A stretch of DNA of 64,000 bases from Microbacterium sp. AK031 (GTDB taxonomy: Bacteria > Actinomycetota > Actinomycetes > Actinomycetales > Microbacteriaceae): NCBI RefSeq assembly GCF_024807145.1, contig NZ_JANUCA010000003.1, forward strand, positions 228,751-292,750, read 5' to 3'. The position numbers and the translations under genes were made by a program. How positions within the stretch are numbered: position 1 is the stretch's first letter; every line of letters begins with the position of its first letter. Below, one piece after another: positions 34,418-43,332 of the stretch. Under the pieces are notes generated by a model, which saw only the letters and a program-made list of their open reading frames with translations, did no database searches and had not been told where the DNA came from.

Positions 34418-35302
34418 ATGAAACGAGTCTTCGGTGATCGCAAGACGATCATCATCCTGCTCGCGCCCACGCTGATCCTGTACGTGCTGCTCAAGCTCGT
34501 GCCGGTCGCCTGGTCGCTCGGGCTCTCCTTCTTCGAGGGCAACACCCTCCGTGGATTCGAGTTCGTCGGCATCGACAACTTCGCGAAGTTCTTCCAGGAC
34601 CCGGCCGGCATCCAATCCCTCTGGGTCAGCATCACCTTCGCGGTGCTCGCGACCGTGGGGCAGATCGTCTTCGGCTATCTCCTCGCGCTGCTGTACGTGT
34701 TCGTGCTCCGCAAGGGCTCGGCGTTCCTGCGCACGGCCGTGTTCTTCCCCATGGTCCTGCCCACCGTCGCGGTCGCTCTGCTGTTCAAGAGCTTCGTTGC
34801 CGTCGGCGACAACCAGGGTCCGGTGAACGACCTGCTGAACTTCTTCGGTCTGGGCAGCGTCGAGTTCCTCGCGACCACAGTCGGCACGATGAGCATCGCC
34901 CTCGTGATGACGTGGTGGAGTTCGATGGGCTTCTACGCGGTACTGCTCTACACCGGACTTCTCGACATCCCGGACGAGGTCATCGAGTCCGCGCGCATCG
35001 ACGGTGCCAACGGACTCCGGCTGGTGCGGCACATCGTGCTGCCGCTGTCGCTGCCGATCCTCATCTCATCGATCATCTTCAGTTTCAACTCCACGCTCAA
35101 GGTGTTCGACAGCCTGCTCGCCCTCAACGGTGGCGGGCCGGGAACCACCACGGCGCCGCTGACTCTCTACATGTACCGAACAGCTTTCGAGTACACCGAG
35201 TACGGCTACGGCAGCACGATCGCCGTGGTGCTGACACTGCTCTGCCTGGTGTTCACGCTCGCGGTGTTCCGCTCGTCCACCAAGAAGTCGACGGAGGTCT
35301 GA
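34418..35302 (+). CDS. CUT1 sugar ABC transporter permease (MalF type, cluster B)
   Basis: 294-residue inner-membrane protein with six predicted helices. The EAA loop is near residue 188 (IESARIDGANGLRLVRHIVLP). ATG 34418 lies just after the hairpin; only a weak CGAAAG is seen as a ribosome site. The stop is one base from the start of the second permease. With the receptor upstream and no ATPase gene nearby it forms a typical actinobacterial CUT1 importer. Confidence 0.92.
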   Translation: MKRVFGDRKTIIILLAPTLILYVLLKLVPVAWSLGLSFFEGNTLRGFEFVGIDNFAKFFQDPAGIQSLWVSITFAVLATVGQIVFGYLLALLYVFVLRKGSAFLRTAVFFPMVLPTVAVALLFKSFVAVGDNQGPVNDLLNFFGLGSVEFLATTVGTMSIALVMTWWSSMGFYAVLLYTGLLDIPDEVIESARIDGANGLRLVRHIVLPLSLPILISSIIFSFNSTLKVFDSLLALNGGGPGTTTAPLTLYMYRTAFEYTEYGYGSTIAVVLTLLCLVFTLAVFRSSTKKSTEV

Positions 35303-35303
35303 G

Positions 35304-36215
35304 ATGACTGAGACACAGACCCTTCTGCACGCCGACATCTCCCGCAAGGCGGCGCCTCCCGCGCGGCGGCAGCTCAACCGCCGCGCGTCGCGCATCGCCC
35401 GCCGAATCCCCGTCTGGGTGATCGTGACCGTGCTGCTCGTGGTCGTGCTGTATCCACAGCTGTGGGTCGTGCTCGGCTCGTTCAAGAGCCAGACCGAGTT
35501 CCTCTCCAATCCCACCTGGGCGCTGCCGGAGGCGCTCAACTTCGACAACTACATTCAGGCGCTGACCCGCGGCAACGTCGCGGTGAACTACCGCAACAGT
35601 CTTCTGGTCACACTGCCGTCGGTCGCGTTGATCGTCCTGCTCGGCGTCGCCGCCGGCTACGCACTCGAGGTGATGATCTGGAAGGGCCGCCATGCGACCC
35701 TGCTGCTGATCCTCGCCGGCATCATGGTGCCCGGTCAGATGCTGCTCGTGCCGCTGTTCACGGTGTATTTCAAGATCGGTCTGACCAACTCCTTGTGGCC
35801 GCTGATCATCACCTATGTCGTGATGGGCCTGCCGCTGACGACGTTCCTCATGGCGACGTACTTCCGCTCCGTGCCGCGCGAGGTCTTCGAGGCGGCGACC
35901 GTGGACGGATGCGGTCCACTGCGTTCCTTCTTCGTCATCGGTCTGCCGCTGATGAAGAACGCCATTCTCACGGTGGCGCTCGTGCAGTTCTTCAGCGTCT
36001 GGAACGACCTTCTCATCGCGCTGACGTTCACATCGAAGCAGGACCTCGCGACCATCCAGGTCGGTCTGCTGAGCATGAACGACGAATACGGCTCCACGCA
36101 GTACGGGCCGCTGTTCGCCGCGATCAGCATCAACATCGTGGCACTGTTGATCGTGTTCGTGTTCCTCAACAAGAAGATCATGGCCGGTCTCGCGGCCGGC
36201 TCGGTGAAGGGCTGA
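35304..36215 (+). CDS. CUT1 sugar ABC transporter permease (MalG type, cluster B)
   Basis: 303 residues, with a basic cytoplasmic N-terminus and the first membrane helix near residue 35. The EAA loop is near residue 193 (FEAATVDGCGPLRSFFVIGLP), and the C-terminus ends in the typical GLAAGSVKG. GGAGGT overlaps the end of the preceding permease and serves ATG 35304. It is followed after 3 bp by the racemase-family gene, which therefore belongs to the importer operon. Confidence 0.92.
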   Translation: MTETQTLLHADISRKAAPPARRQLNRRASRIARRIPVWVIVTVLLVVVLYPQLWVVLGSFKSQTEFLSNPTWALPEALNFDNYIQALTRGNVAVNYRNSLLVTLPSVALIVLLGVAAGYALEVMIWKGRHATLLLILAGIMVPGQMLLVPLFTVYFKIGLTNSLWPLIITYVVMGLPLTTFLMATYFRSVPREVFEAATVDGCGPLRSFFVIGLPLMKNAILTVALVQFFSVWNDLLIALTFTSKQDLATIQVGLLSMNDEYGSTQYGPLFAAISINIVALLIVFVFLNKKIMAGLAAGSVKG

Positions 36216-36218
36216 TCC

Positions 36219-36869
36219 ATGACTCGCATCGCATTCCTGCACACCGGAGCCGTCGTGATCCCTCCCGTGATGGAACTCGCCGGACGCCTGCTGCCTGATG
36301 CGGCGACGGTGAACTACCTCGACGACAAGGTCGTCGCCGACCTCGGAGATTCGACCCTCGCGGCGAGCGTGGACGAGCGGCTCGAAGATCTCGTTCGGGC
36401 CGCCCGGTCTGCGGGGGCGGATGCGGTGATGCTCACATGCTCGTCGATCTCCGGCTACGCGTCCGCACTGTCAGAGCGTGTCGGTATCCCGGTGCTGCGC
36501 ATCGACGAGGCCATGGCAGATCAGGCCGTGGCGGCCGGCGACCGGATCGCGGTCATCGCCACACTGCCGACGACTCTCGCACCCACGATCGCGCTCATCG
36601 AGGAACGCGCTGAGCGCGCCGGAGCGTCGCCGACGATCACGAGCGAGGTCGTGGAGGGGGCGTTCGCCGCCGTCGCCTCCGGCGACCGTTCCGCTCACGA
36701 TGAGCTCGTCGCCGCGGCGATCACACGACTCGCGGCAGATGCGGACGTCGTCGTGCTGGCGCAAGCCTCGATGGCCAGTGCCGCGAACGCAGTCACGGTC
36801 GAGGTGCCGGTGCTGACGAGCCTTGAGCCCGGTATCACGCGTCTGCGCGACACTCTCGCTGCTGTCTAG
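36219..36869 (+). CDS. Asp/Glu/hydantoin racemase-superfamily protein
   Basis: 216 residues with the racemase fold. The first catalytic Cys is present (MLTCSSISGYA near residue 73), but the position of the second Cys reads VLAQASMASA, so the normal two-cysteine racemisation mechanism appears absent. Proteins of this type may act as isomerases, decarboxylases or lyases on short acid substrates. It is the last gene of importer operon B, opposite the RuBisCO-like/kinase operon and controlled from the same divergent region, so a role on an apionate-route or other acid-sugar intermediate is possible. No specific substrate is claimed. Confidence 0.75.
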   Translation: MTRIAFLHTGAVVIPPVMELAGRLLPDAATVNYLDDKVVADLGDSTLAASVDERLEDLVRAARSAGADAVMLTCSSISGYASALSERVGIPVLRIDEAMADQAVAAGDRIAVIATLPTTLAPTIALIEERAERAGASPTITSEVVEGAFAAVASGDRSAHDELVAAAITRLAADADVVVLAQASMASAANAVTVEVPVLTSLEPGITRLRDTLAAV

Positions 36870-36887
36870 GACGGATCTCTTCCGGGT

Positions 36888-37865
36888 TCAGTTCTCGAGG
36901 AGCGTCTGCGCGGTGCGCAGATCGGTGACGAGCGCGTTCACCCAACCACCCGCGAGGGACCCACGGATGGCGTCGACTTTGTGGGCACCACCGGCGACGC
37001 CGAGCCGGCGGGGGATCCGGCGCAGATCGTCGAGCGGGATCGCGATGATCCGCTCGTCGAACTCGCCCTGTACAGGGCTGCCGTCCAAGCGGTACGTGCG
37101 GTGGCAGATGTCGCCGACGGCGCCATCGCGGAGCAGCTCGGTGCGCTCCTCCGCCGTGAAAGCGTTCCCGCTCGAGGCGAGCACATCACTCGGTTCGATG
37201 TTGCCGATGCCCATGATGGTCATGGTCAGTTCTCGCCAACGACGGCTGATCTCCTGCATCGCGGGGTCGGTGAGCAGAGAGTCGCGGATCTGCGGGCTCG
37301 CCACGATGCCGGGTGCCTGGACGTAGACGGCCTCGGCGCCGATGATCCTGGCGAGGTCGCCGAGAAGGCGATGGCTGTGCCCCTGTGCTTCCGGCGCGCC
37401 GGACCCGCCCAGCAGCTGCACGACCTCACTCGCCCCGCGCGCCGCGAACGGGCGCATGCGCTCGACGACGGCTAACAGCGTCTGGCTCCAGGAGGAGACA
37501 CCGATCCGGTCCGTGCCCGAGAGCGTGGCCTCGAGGTATGCCGCGGCCCCGGCCCCGAGCGCGGCGATGGTCTCGGCGGCATCGGCCTCCGGATCCACGT
37601 CGACGACGACGGCCTCGGCGAGACCGAAGCGTTCTTCGAGCAGCTCTTCCGTCTCGGCGTAGACGCCGGGCGCCACAGTGACAGTCGTGCGGACGATTCC
37701 GACGGTGACGGCGCGCTTCAGAAGTCGCGATACCTTCGCCTGGGAGATGTTCAATGCCTCCGCGATCTCCGCCTGCCGGATGCCGCGCTCGTGATACATG
37801 CGAGCGACCTTCGTCATCAGCCGCACTTGCCCGTCGAGCGGTCGGCTGTAAGTATTCGAAGGCAA
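36888..37865 (-). CDS. SorC-family transcriptional regulator
   Basis: 325 residues: N-terminal helix-turn-helix (MTKVARMYHERGIRQAEIAE, then LNISQAKVSRLLKRA) and a C-terminal sugar-phosphate-binding domain with GVSSWSQTLLAVVE, VQLLGGSG and GVAGGAHKVDAIRGSL. SorC effectors are usually phosphorylated sugars. TTG 37865 is taken as the start because AAGAGG is 6 nt upstream; ATG 37817 would shorten the N-terminus close to the DNA-binding helices. It follows the third GH78 on the same strand after 129 bp, in which a candidate auto-operator lies. The matching site at 32891 suggests it controls the GH127-RLP-kinase and importer B operons. Confidence 0.9.
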   Translation of the reverse strand: MPSNTYSRPLDGQVRLMTKVARMYHERGIRQAEIAEALNISQAKVSRLLKRAVTVGIVRTTVTVAPGVYAETEELLEERFGLAEAVVVDVDPEADAAETIAALGAGAAAYLEATLSGTDRIGVSSWSQTLLAVVERMRPFAARGASEVVQLLGGSGAPEAQGHSHRLLGDLARIIGAEAVYVQAPGIVASPQIRDSLLTDPAMQEISRRWRELTMTIMGIGNIEPSDVLASSGNAFTAEERTELLRDGAVGDICHRTYRLDGSPVQGEFDERIIAIPLDDLRRIPRRLGVAGGAHKVDAIRGSLAGGWVNALVTDLRTAQTLLEN

Positions 37866-37914
37866 AGGGTTCCTCTTCCCGGGATCAACAGCGATTCAAA
37901 TTCTGATTCGCTTA

Positions 37915-37928
37915 CGAAATAATATTCA
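37915..37928. promoter_or_regulatory. Candidate SorC auto-operator
   Basis: CGAAATAATATTCA, matching the site at 32891 (reverse complement) in 12 of 14 bases. On the minus strand it contains the -10-like TATTAT (37924-37919), so binding would control sorC itself. Further ATTCAAATTCTGATTC half-sites lie between it and the gene. Confidence 0.55.
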
Positions 37929-37994
37929 CGATACGGGCGCAATGCCAGCATTCGGAGGAAGAATCATCGCCGCGTCCGTCGTCGACGAAGGTGT

Positions 37995-40586
37995 TCAGGC
38001 GAAGCGGATGCTCCGTTCGTGGAGACCGTGCTCTAGGTCCTCCGGTTCCGCTCCCGGGAGCAGCAGCTCCGCGGATGCGCCGACAGGCACCAGGATCTCT
38101 GCGCGCAGTATCCCGTTCTCGAGTGTCCAGGCGATGGAGGCCTCACCGTACGGGGTGAGGTGGCGCACTGAGGCGTGTGTGAGTCCACCGCCGGGCTGAG
38201 GCGCGAAGCGGATGCGGCGGAAGCCGGGTTCGGCCGGGGCGAGGCCGGCGACGCTGCGATGCAACCAGTCGGCGACGGCACCGAGTGCGTAGTGGTTGAA
38301 CGACGTCATCGTCCCTGGGTTCACCGTGCCGTCCGGAAGCAGCGAGTCCCAGCGCTCCCACACCGTCGTTGCGCCCTGCTTCACCTGATAGAGCCAGGAC
38401 GGACACTCCCGTTCCAGCAGCAGGTCGTACGCCGCGTCGACGTGGCCGGTGACCGTCAGTGCATCGTTGACGAGCGGGGTGCCGACGAAGCCGGTCGCGA
38501 TCCGGTTGCCCGCCTCTGCGACGAGCTCTGACAGGCGTGCACCCGCGAGGGCGCGCTGTGCGTCATCCTCCAGAAGATCGAATATGATCGCCAGCGCGTA
38601 CGCGGTCTGGGCATCGGATGTCATCCGACCGCCGTCGGTCACATACGCCGCTCGGAAAGCGGCTGCGACCTCGTCGGCGAGGGCACCGTAGCGCGCGGCA
38701 TCCTCGACGCGTCCGAGTACCTCGGCCATCTCCGCGACGGCACGCGCGGAGCGGGCGAAGTATGCGGTGGCGACGAGGTACCGATCGGTACGGGCATCCG
38801 CCGGGTCCTGCGGGGGAGCGGCGGGGTCGAGCCAGTCTCCGAGCTGGAACCCTTCGTTCCACAGTCGATCCTCGCCCGCGAGCGATTCGACGAGATCGAC
38901 CCAGCGCCGTGCACTGTCGAACTGCGCGGCCAGCACGCCCTCGTCGCCGAAACGCCGGTAGAGCGTCCACGGCAGAAGCGTCGCGACGTCGCCCCAGGCG
39001 GCGCCGGGGCGGATAGGCGTCCACATGTGGCGGGAGGGGATGACGGGGACGTACCAGGGGACGGTGCCGTCGGGGAGCTGATCGGCTTCGACATCGCGGA
39101 GCCAATCCGAGAGCATGCCGGAGACGTCGAAGAGACCGGACGCTGTCGGGCCGAACACCTGAATGTCGCCCGTCCACCCGACGCGCTCATCCCGCTGCGG
39201 GCAATCGGTGGGAATGCCGACGAAGTTGCCGCGCATGCCCCACACCACGTTGCGGTGCAGCTGCTCGACGAGCGGGTCGGAGCACTCGAACCAGCCGGTG
39301 CGCTCCAGGTCGGTGTGAAGCACGCGGGCGACGAGCGCTCCGGATGCGGGATCCGCGTCGAGGTCTCCCGGCCATCCGGCGACCTCCGCATAACGGAAGC
39401 CATGGAACGTGAACCGAGGCTCCCAGACCTCGCCGTCCGCATTTCCGGCCAGGGTGTAACTGTCGGCGGAGCGTGCCCCGCGGAGTGGCCGCGTGTACAG
39501 CTCGCCGTCCTGCAGCACCTCGGCGGTGCGCATGGTCACGGTGGCACCGGCGGGACCGGTGACACTGATCCGGACGCGCCCGACGAGGTTCTGGCCGAAG
39601 TCGAGGATGCGGGCGCCGCTGGGCGCGGTGAGGACGGCTACGGGCGCGACATCTTCGGTGACGCGGATGGGCGGTGCGGTGGGCGCGACGAGAGTGTCGG
39701 GGTCGCGGTCGCGCACGGCGACGGGCATCCAGGCCGAGTCGTCGAAGCCGGGCGTCGACCAGCCGTGCTGCTCGAGGCGCGCGTCGTAGTCCTCACCGTC
39801 GTAGATGCCCGAGCGAACGATCGGCGAGGGGGACGTGCGCCAGGTGCCGTCGGTCGCGATCGTCTGGCGCCGTCCATCCGCGTACTCGATCTCTAGCTGG
39901 CCGATGAACGACAGATCGTCGCCGAACAGATTGCGGAACCCACCACGCCAGCCGAGACGGCCTCGATACCAGCCGTCGCCGAGCCACGCGCCGACGGCGT
40001 TCTCGCCCTCTCGGATCAATGAGGTGATGTCGTAGGTGAGATAGCGCAGGCGCTGACCGTATACCGTCCAGCCTGGCGAGAGGGTATCGGTGCCGACGCG
40101 GATGCCGTTGAGCTCGGCCTCGTACAGGCCGTGAGCTGTCGCGTACAGCCGAGCGGAAGAGACGGGCGCGTCGACGATGAACGATGTTCGCACCAGTGTG
40201 GGCCTGCGGTCGTCACTCTCCGGATCCTCATCGAGGTTCGCACCGACGGGAAGGGCCGACCAGTCGGCAGCATCGAGCAGCCCTGCTTCGACGGTGACGA
40301 AGGGGCTCGGGGTCGACCACGCCCCATCCTCGCCGCCGACGGCGACGCTGATCTCGACCCGTTCGCGCGAAGACAGGGGTACGGTCGGCCACGACTGGAG
40401 CACTTGATCGCGGGAGTTCACTTCGAAGCTGTGCTCCTCTCCGGCGCGGACGACGGTGATCGCGTATCGCGTCTGAAGCCACCCCGACGGTGCGTCGCTC
40501 ACCGTCCAGCTGAGGCGCGGTCGGGGTTCGCCGATTCCGATCGGCTCGCGGTGGTGTTCGATCCTGGGTGCGGCGACGGCGATCAT
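37995..40586 (-). CDS. Alpha-L-rhamnosidase, GH78 (third copy)
   Basis: 863 residues, the same length as the second copy and with the same domain order. DCPQRDERVGWTGD is near residues 459-472 and ATTVWERWDSLLPDG near residue 745. No signal peptide. ATG 40586 has AGAGGA just upstream; the frame further upstream crosses the divergent intergenic region and is rejected. It stands apart from the first two copies, beside the SorC gene and divergent from an epimerase-family gene, which suggests it acts on a rhamnosyl linkage in the glycan handled by the second half of the locus. Confidence 0.93.
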   Translation of the reverse strand: MIAVAAPRIEHHREPIGIGEPRPRLSWTVSDAPSGWLQTRYAITVVRAGEEHSFEVNSRDQVLQSWPTVPLSSRERVEISVAVGGEDGAWSTPSPFVTVEAGLLDAADWSALPVGANLDEDPESDDRRPTLVRTSFIVDAPVSSARLYATAHGLYEAELNGIRVGTDTLSPGWTVYGQRLRYLTYDITSLIREGENAVGAWLGDGWYRGRLGWRGGFRNLFGDDLSFIGQLEIEYADGRRQTIATDGTWRTSPSPIVRSGIYDGEDYDARLEQHGWSTPGFDDSAWMPVAVRDRDPDTLVAPTAPPIRVTEDVAPVAVLTAPSGARILDFGQNLVGRVRISVTGPAGATVTMRTAEVLQDGELYTRPLRGARSADSYTLAGNADGEVWEPRFTFHGFRYAEVAGWPGDLDADPASGALVARVLHTDLERTGWFECSDPLVEQLHRNVVWGMRGNFVGIPTDCPQRDERVGWTGDIQVFGPTASGLFDVSGMLSDWLRDVEADQLPDGTVPWYVPVIPSRHMWTPIRPGAAWGDVATLLPWTLYRRFGDEGVLAAQFDSARRWVDLVESLAGEDRLWNEGFQLGDWLDPAAPPQDPADARTDRYLVATAYFARSARAVAEMAEVLGRVEDAARYGALADEVAAAFRAAYVTDGGRMTSDAQTAYALAIIFDLLEDDAQRALAGARLSELVAEAGNRIATGFVGTPLVNDALTVTGHVDAAYDLLLERECPSWLYQVKQGATTVWERWDSLLPDGTVNPGTMTSFNHYALGAVADWLHRSVAGLAPAEPGFRRIRFAPQPGGGLTHASVRHLTPYGEASIAWTLENGILRAEILVPVGASAELLLPGAEPEDLEHGLHERSIRFA

Positions 40587-40707
40587 CGATCCTCTTCTTC
40601 GGGGAGTCCTCGGCGCCCGCAATCCTGCGGACGACGCCTGTTCCTGGGATACTGGATCAAGCGATTTGCACGTTTCAATTCTGTCGCACGACACGGAGGA
40701 GTCAAGC

Positions 40708-41538
40708 ATGATCATCGGTGTGACAGGCAGCGAGGGAAAACTCGGCACGGCGACGGTCGCACGCCTGCGCGACGAAGGCCACGAGGTCGTCGGCTTCGAC
40801 CTCGCGGGCCCCGCCGGACCCGGGTTCACGCGCCTCGACCTCGGCGACTACGGTCAGGTGCTGGATGCATTCCTCGGAGTGACGGCCAGGCATTCCGGCT
40901 TCGACGCGCTGGTACATCTCGCCGCGATACCGGTGAATGGCCTCGTGCCGGATGTCACGACCTTCGAGAACAACGTGATGGCATCCTTCCATGTGCTTCT
41001 CGCCGCGCACAGGGCCAGCATCCGCACGGTCGTCACGGCCTCCAGCATCACTGCGACCGGGTTCCCGTACGAGGTTCCCCCGCCGCACCTGCCGTTGGAC
41101 GAGAGTCACGCGCAGGCGTTCAACACGTACGCACTGGGCAAGATCGTCGAGGAGTCGATGGCCTCGCAGTTCGTCTCCTGGGCCGATGGAACCTCGATCA
41201 CGACGCTGCGCTTCACGAATGTCGTCGCGGAAGGCGATTACGGCACGTTCGAACGCGCTGCGGAGCCGGACTATCGGCGCGACCTGCTCGGCTCCTGGGT
41301 GGATGCTCGGGATGGCGCACAAGCCGTCTCCCTGGCACTGCAGCATGCGGAGCCGGGCTTCGAGGTCTACCACGTCGCCCACCCGCTCTCGGGAGTTGCG
41401 CAGCCGTCACGGGAGGCAGCGGAGCGCTGGTTCCCCGGTGTGCGGGTGGCGGGTGACCTGGGTGAGTTCGAGTCTCTGTTCTCAGTGAGGAAGATTCAGC
41501 GGCGACTCGGCTTCGCGCCGGAGTACGACTGGCGCTGA
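40708..41538 (+). CDS. NAD-dependent epimerase/dehydratase family protein
   Basis: 276 residues of the extended short-chain dehydrogenase family. The nucleotide-binding loop GVTGSEGKLGTATV is at the N-terminus; the catalytic Ser region TASSITATG and YALGK (Tyr-x3-Lys) are in place. This group includes uronate dehydrogenases and other sugar C1 dehydrogenases as well as epimerases. ATG 40708 has GGAGG 7 nt upstream (GGAGGAGTCAAGC). It is divergent from the third GH78 and convergent with the lactonase-like gene, so it could be an aldose or uronate dehydrogenase feeding that lactonase; this is inference only. Confidence 0.8.
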   Translation: MIIGVTGSEGKLGTATVARLRDEGHEVVGFDLAGPAGPGFTRLDLGDYGQVLDAFLGVTARHSGFDALVHLAAIPVNGLVPDVTTFENNVMASFHVLLAAHRASIRTVVTASSITATGFPYEVPPPHLPLDESHAQAFNTYALGKIVEESMASQFVSWADGTSITTLRFTNVVAEGDYGTFERAAEPDYRRDLLGSWVDARDGAQAVSLALQHAEPGFEVYHVAHPLSGVAQPSREAAERWFPGVRVAGDLGEFESLFSVRKIQRRLGFAPEYDWR

Positions 41539-41557
41539 ACGTCAGTTCGACCGGCGC

Positions 41558-43297
41558 TCAGCTGCCCGTCGTGAGGCGCGACCAGGTCCCGGCGAGGACC
41601 GAAGCCCGTCGTGCCTGTCGACCGGGCACTGCGACCACGACCTCCCTTGGAGTCCGGTCCAGATTGGCCACGAGCACGACGTCGTCTTGGTCATCCGCTC
41701 TGGCGCCGATCGCCCAGAGCAGCCCATCGGGACTGGATCCGCACAGCAGCATCCGCCCCTCGAGCAGAGAGAGCGCGGCGACCGCCTCGGCGGCGGCGCG
41801 GGGCACTCCGGTGTCGTCGTGCAGGCCGCGTGGACCCCAGGTCTCGAACCATGACAGGCTCGCGACACCGGGCACGGCCAGCGCGGCAGCGCTCGCGATC
41901 GTCCAGGCGGCGAGCTCTGACGAATTCTGCCGCCCGTCCACGCCGCCCGTGAACTGCGCTCCGTAGCCCTCGCTCAGATCGGTCAGGGTCGGCGCCGGCT
42001 CAGGACTCGTCGCCACGTTGTTGAACCGGGGACGCAGGGTCACCGGCCCGATGTGCACGGGGCGACCGTCTGCCATTTCGATGGCCTGAGCCGCGATGAG
42101 TCGCTGCATCGGCAGTGCTTCGACGAGCTGCTCGGTATCGAGCGAATGGAACAGCGGCGTGGTCGTTAGCGCGATGCCGTCGACATCGTCCGGGATGCGT
42201 TCCCTCTCACGATTGAGCTCCGTGAAGTGCGATCGCGCGCCGCCTCGGAGCTGCGTGCGAACGCCAGCCGCGTCGAGTGCCGCTCTGGTGCGGGCCACGG
42301 TGCGCTCGTCGCTCACGTGCAGCACGCTGTCGAATGGCGTGACGGCCATGACCGGGTGATCGGCGAGTGCTTTCGCGGCGTCCGCCAAGGGCTTCGAGTC
42401 CTCGCCGACCACGAGACGGACATCCAGCGGCAGCCCGTCCGCAGCAGCCCTTTGCAGTGCTGCCGGCCACGTCGGCGTGGTCAGGTTCAGTTCGACGACG
42501 CGGAAGCTGCCGTCCGTGCGCTGCGGGCCGGGATCCGGAGCCGTCGAAGCTTCGACGCCGACGGCAGGGAACATACCGCCTTCGGCCAGGACGATCTCAT
42601 GCGAAACCGTCGGCTCGGCAGCCGGAGTCCGAACGGCGTCGACGGTGATCGACTGGCGCACACGCTCACCCGCCGCCATCGGGTACGGGTAGGGGAGACC
42701 GAGCGGGCGACTGTACGTCTTGAACGAGGCATCCGACCAATTGCGCTGGTCCTCCATCTCGAACACGTCGCCGTCGAAGCGGAGCGTCGTCGCGGCAGCC
42801 GCGTCGCCTGTGGAGTGAAGCTGCAGTGCGCGGATGTCCATGATGGGCTGATGCGGACTGATGCGCGTGGGGAATGCGGTCTGCTCCGTCATGCCGTCCG
42901 AGTGCGTCACGGTGACTCGGCGGCCGGCATCGGATGCGGGATGCAGGACGACGAGCCCCGTGCGACAGGTCGAGAAGTCGCGGAGATTCTCTGCGTCCCA
43001 GACGATGCGGAGTTCGCCCCCGCTCGTCTCGATCGTGAGTGTCGACAGCAGCTGGGCGCCGAGTCCCTCGTGGCGAAGGCGGAGCCTGAGCGAGCCCTCT
43101 TCGGACTCCGTCGCGGCGACGATCGTCGGCACGGTGTTCCAGCCGTGGTCCCGCACGACCGCCCGGACGGCGCGCAGGATCACGCTGCCTCCACGGCGGA
43201 TGTCTGCGAGTTCGTCCCCGCGTAGTTCCAGGGACCAGCCGTCGGCCTGCCATGTCGGAGCGTCGCTGCGCCACCATGATGTCGTCGTCGATGTCAC
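41558..43297 (-). CDS. apnL: D-apionate lactonase-like protein
   Basis: 579 residues resembling D-apionolactone hydrolase (ApnL), which opens D-apionolactone to D-apionate. Diagnostic segments I recognise: VVRDHGWNTVP near residue 47, LVVLHPASDAG, FPTRISPHQPIMDIRAL near residue 144, FEMEDQRNWSDASFKTY near residue 181, RPRFNNVATSP and SWFETWGPRG. The fold combines beta-sandwich domains with a glycosidase-like barrel. No signal peptide. GTG 43297 follows the -10-like TAGGCT by 6 nt, so the mRNA is probably leaderless. Immediately upstream on the same strand is a LacI regulator. The identification rests on remembered family motifs and is reinforced by the ApnO-like gene 2 kb away. Confidence 0.8.
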   Translation of the reverse strand: MTSTTTSWWRSDAPTWQADGWSLELRGDELADIRRGGSVILRAVRAVVRDHGWNTVPTIVAATESEEGSLRLRLRHEGLGAQLLSTLTIETSGGELRIVWDAENLRDFSTCRTGLVVLHPASDAGRRVTVTHSDGMTEQTAFPTRISPHQPIMDIRALQLHSTGDAAAATTLRFDGDVFEMEDQRNWSDASFKTYSRPLGLPYPYPMAAGERVRQSITVDAVRTPAAEPTVSHEIVLAEGGMFPAVGVEASTAPDPGPQRTDGSFRVVELNLTTPTWPAALQRAAADGLPLDVRLVVGEDSKPLADAAKALADHPVMAVTPFDSVLHVSDERTVARTRAALDAAGVRTQLRGGARSHFTELNRERERIPDDVDGIALTTTPLFHSLDTEQLVEALPMQRLIAAQAIEMADGRPVHIGPVTLRPRFNNVATSPEPAPTLTDLSEGYGAQFTGGVDGRQNSSELAAWTIASAAALAVPGVASLSWFETWGPRGLHDDTGVPRAAAEAVAALSLLEGRMLLCGSSPDGLLWAIGARADDQDDVVLVANLDRTPREVVVAVPGRQARRASVLAGTWSRLTTGS

Positions 43298-43303
43298 GCA
43301 TCG

Positions 43304-43309
43304 AGCCTA
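43304..43309 (-). promoter_or_regulatory. -10 box for a leaderless lactonase mRNA
   Basis: On the minus strand TAGGCT followed by 6 nt (CGATGC) and the GTG start at 43297. No ribosome binding site is seen. Confidence 0.5.
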
Positions 43310-43332
43310 ACCGGCCTGCCAATGAATGGAGG

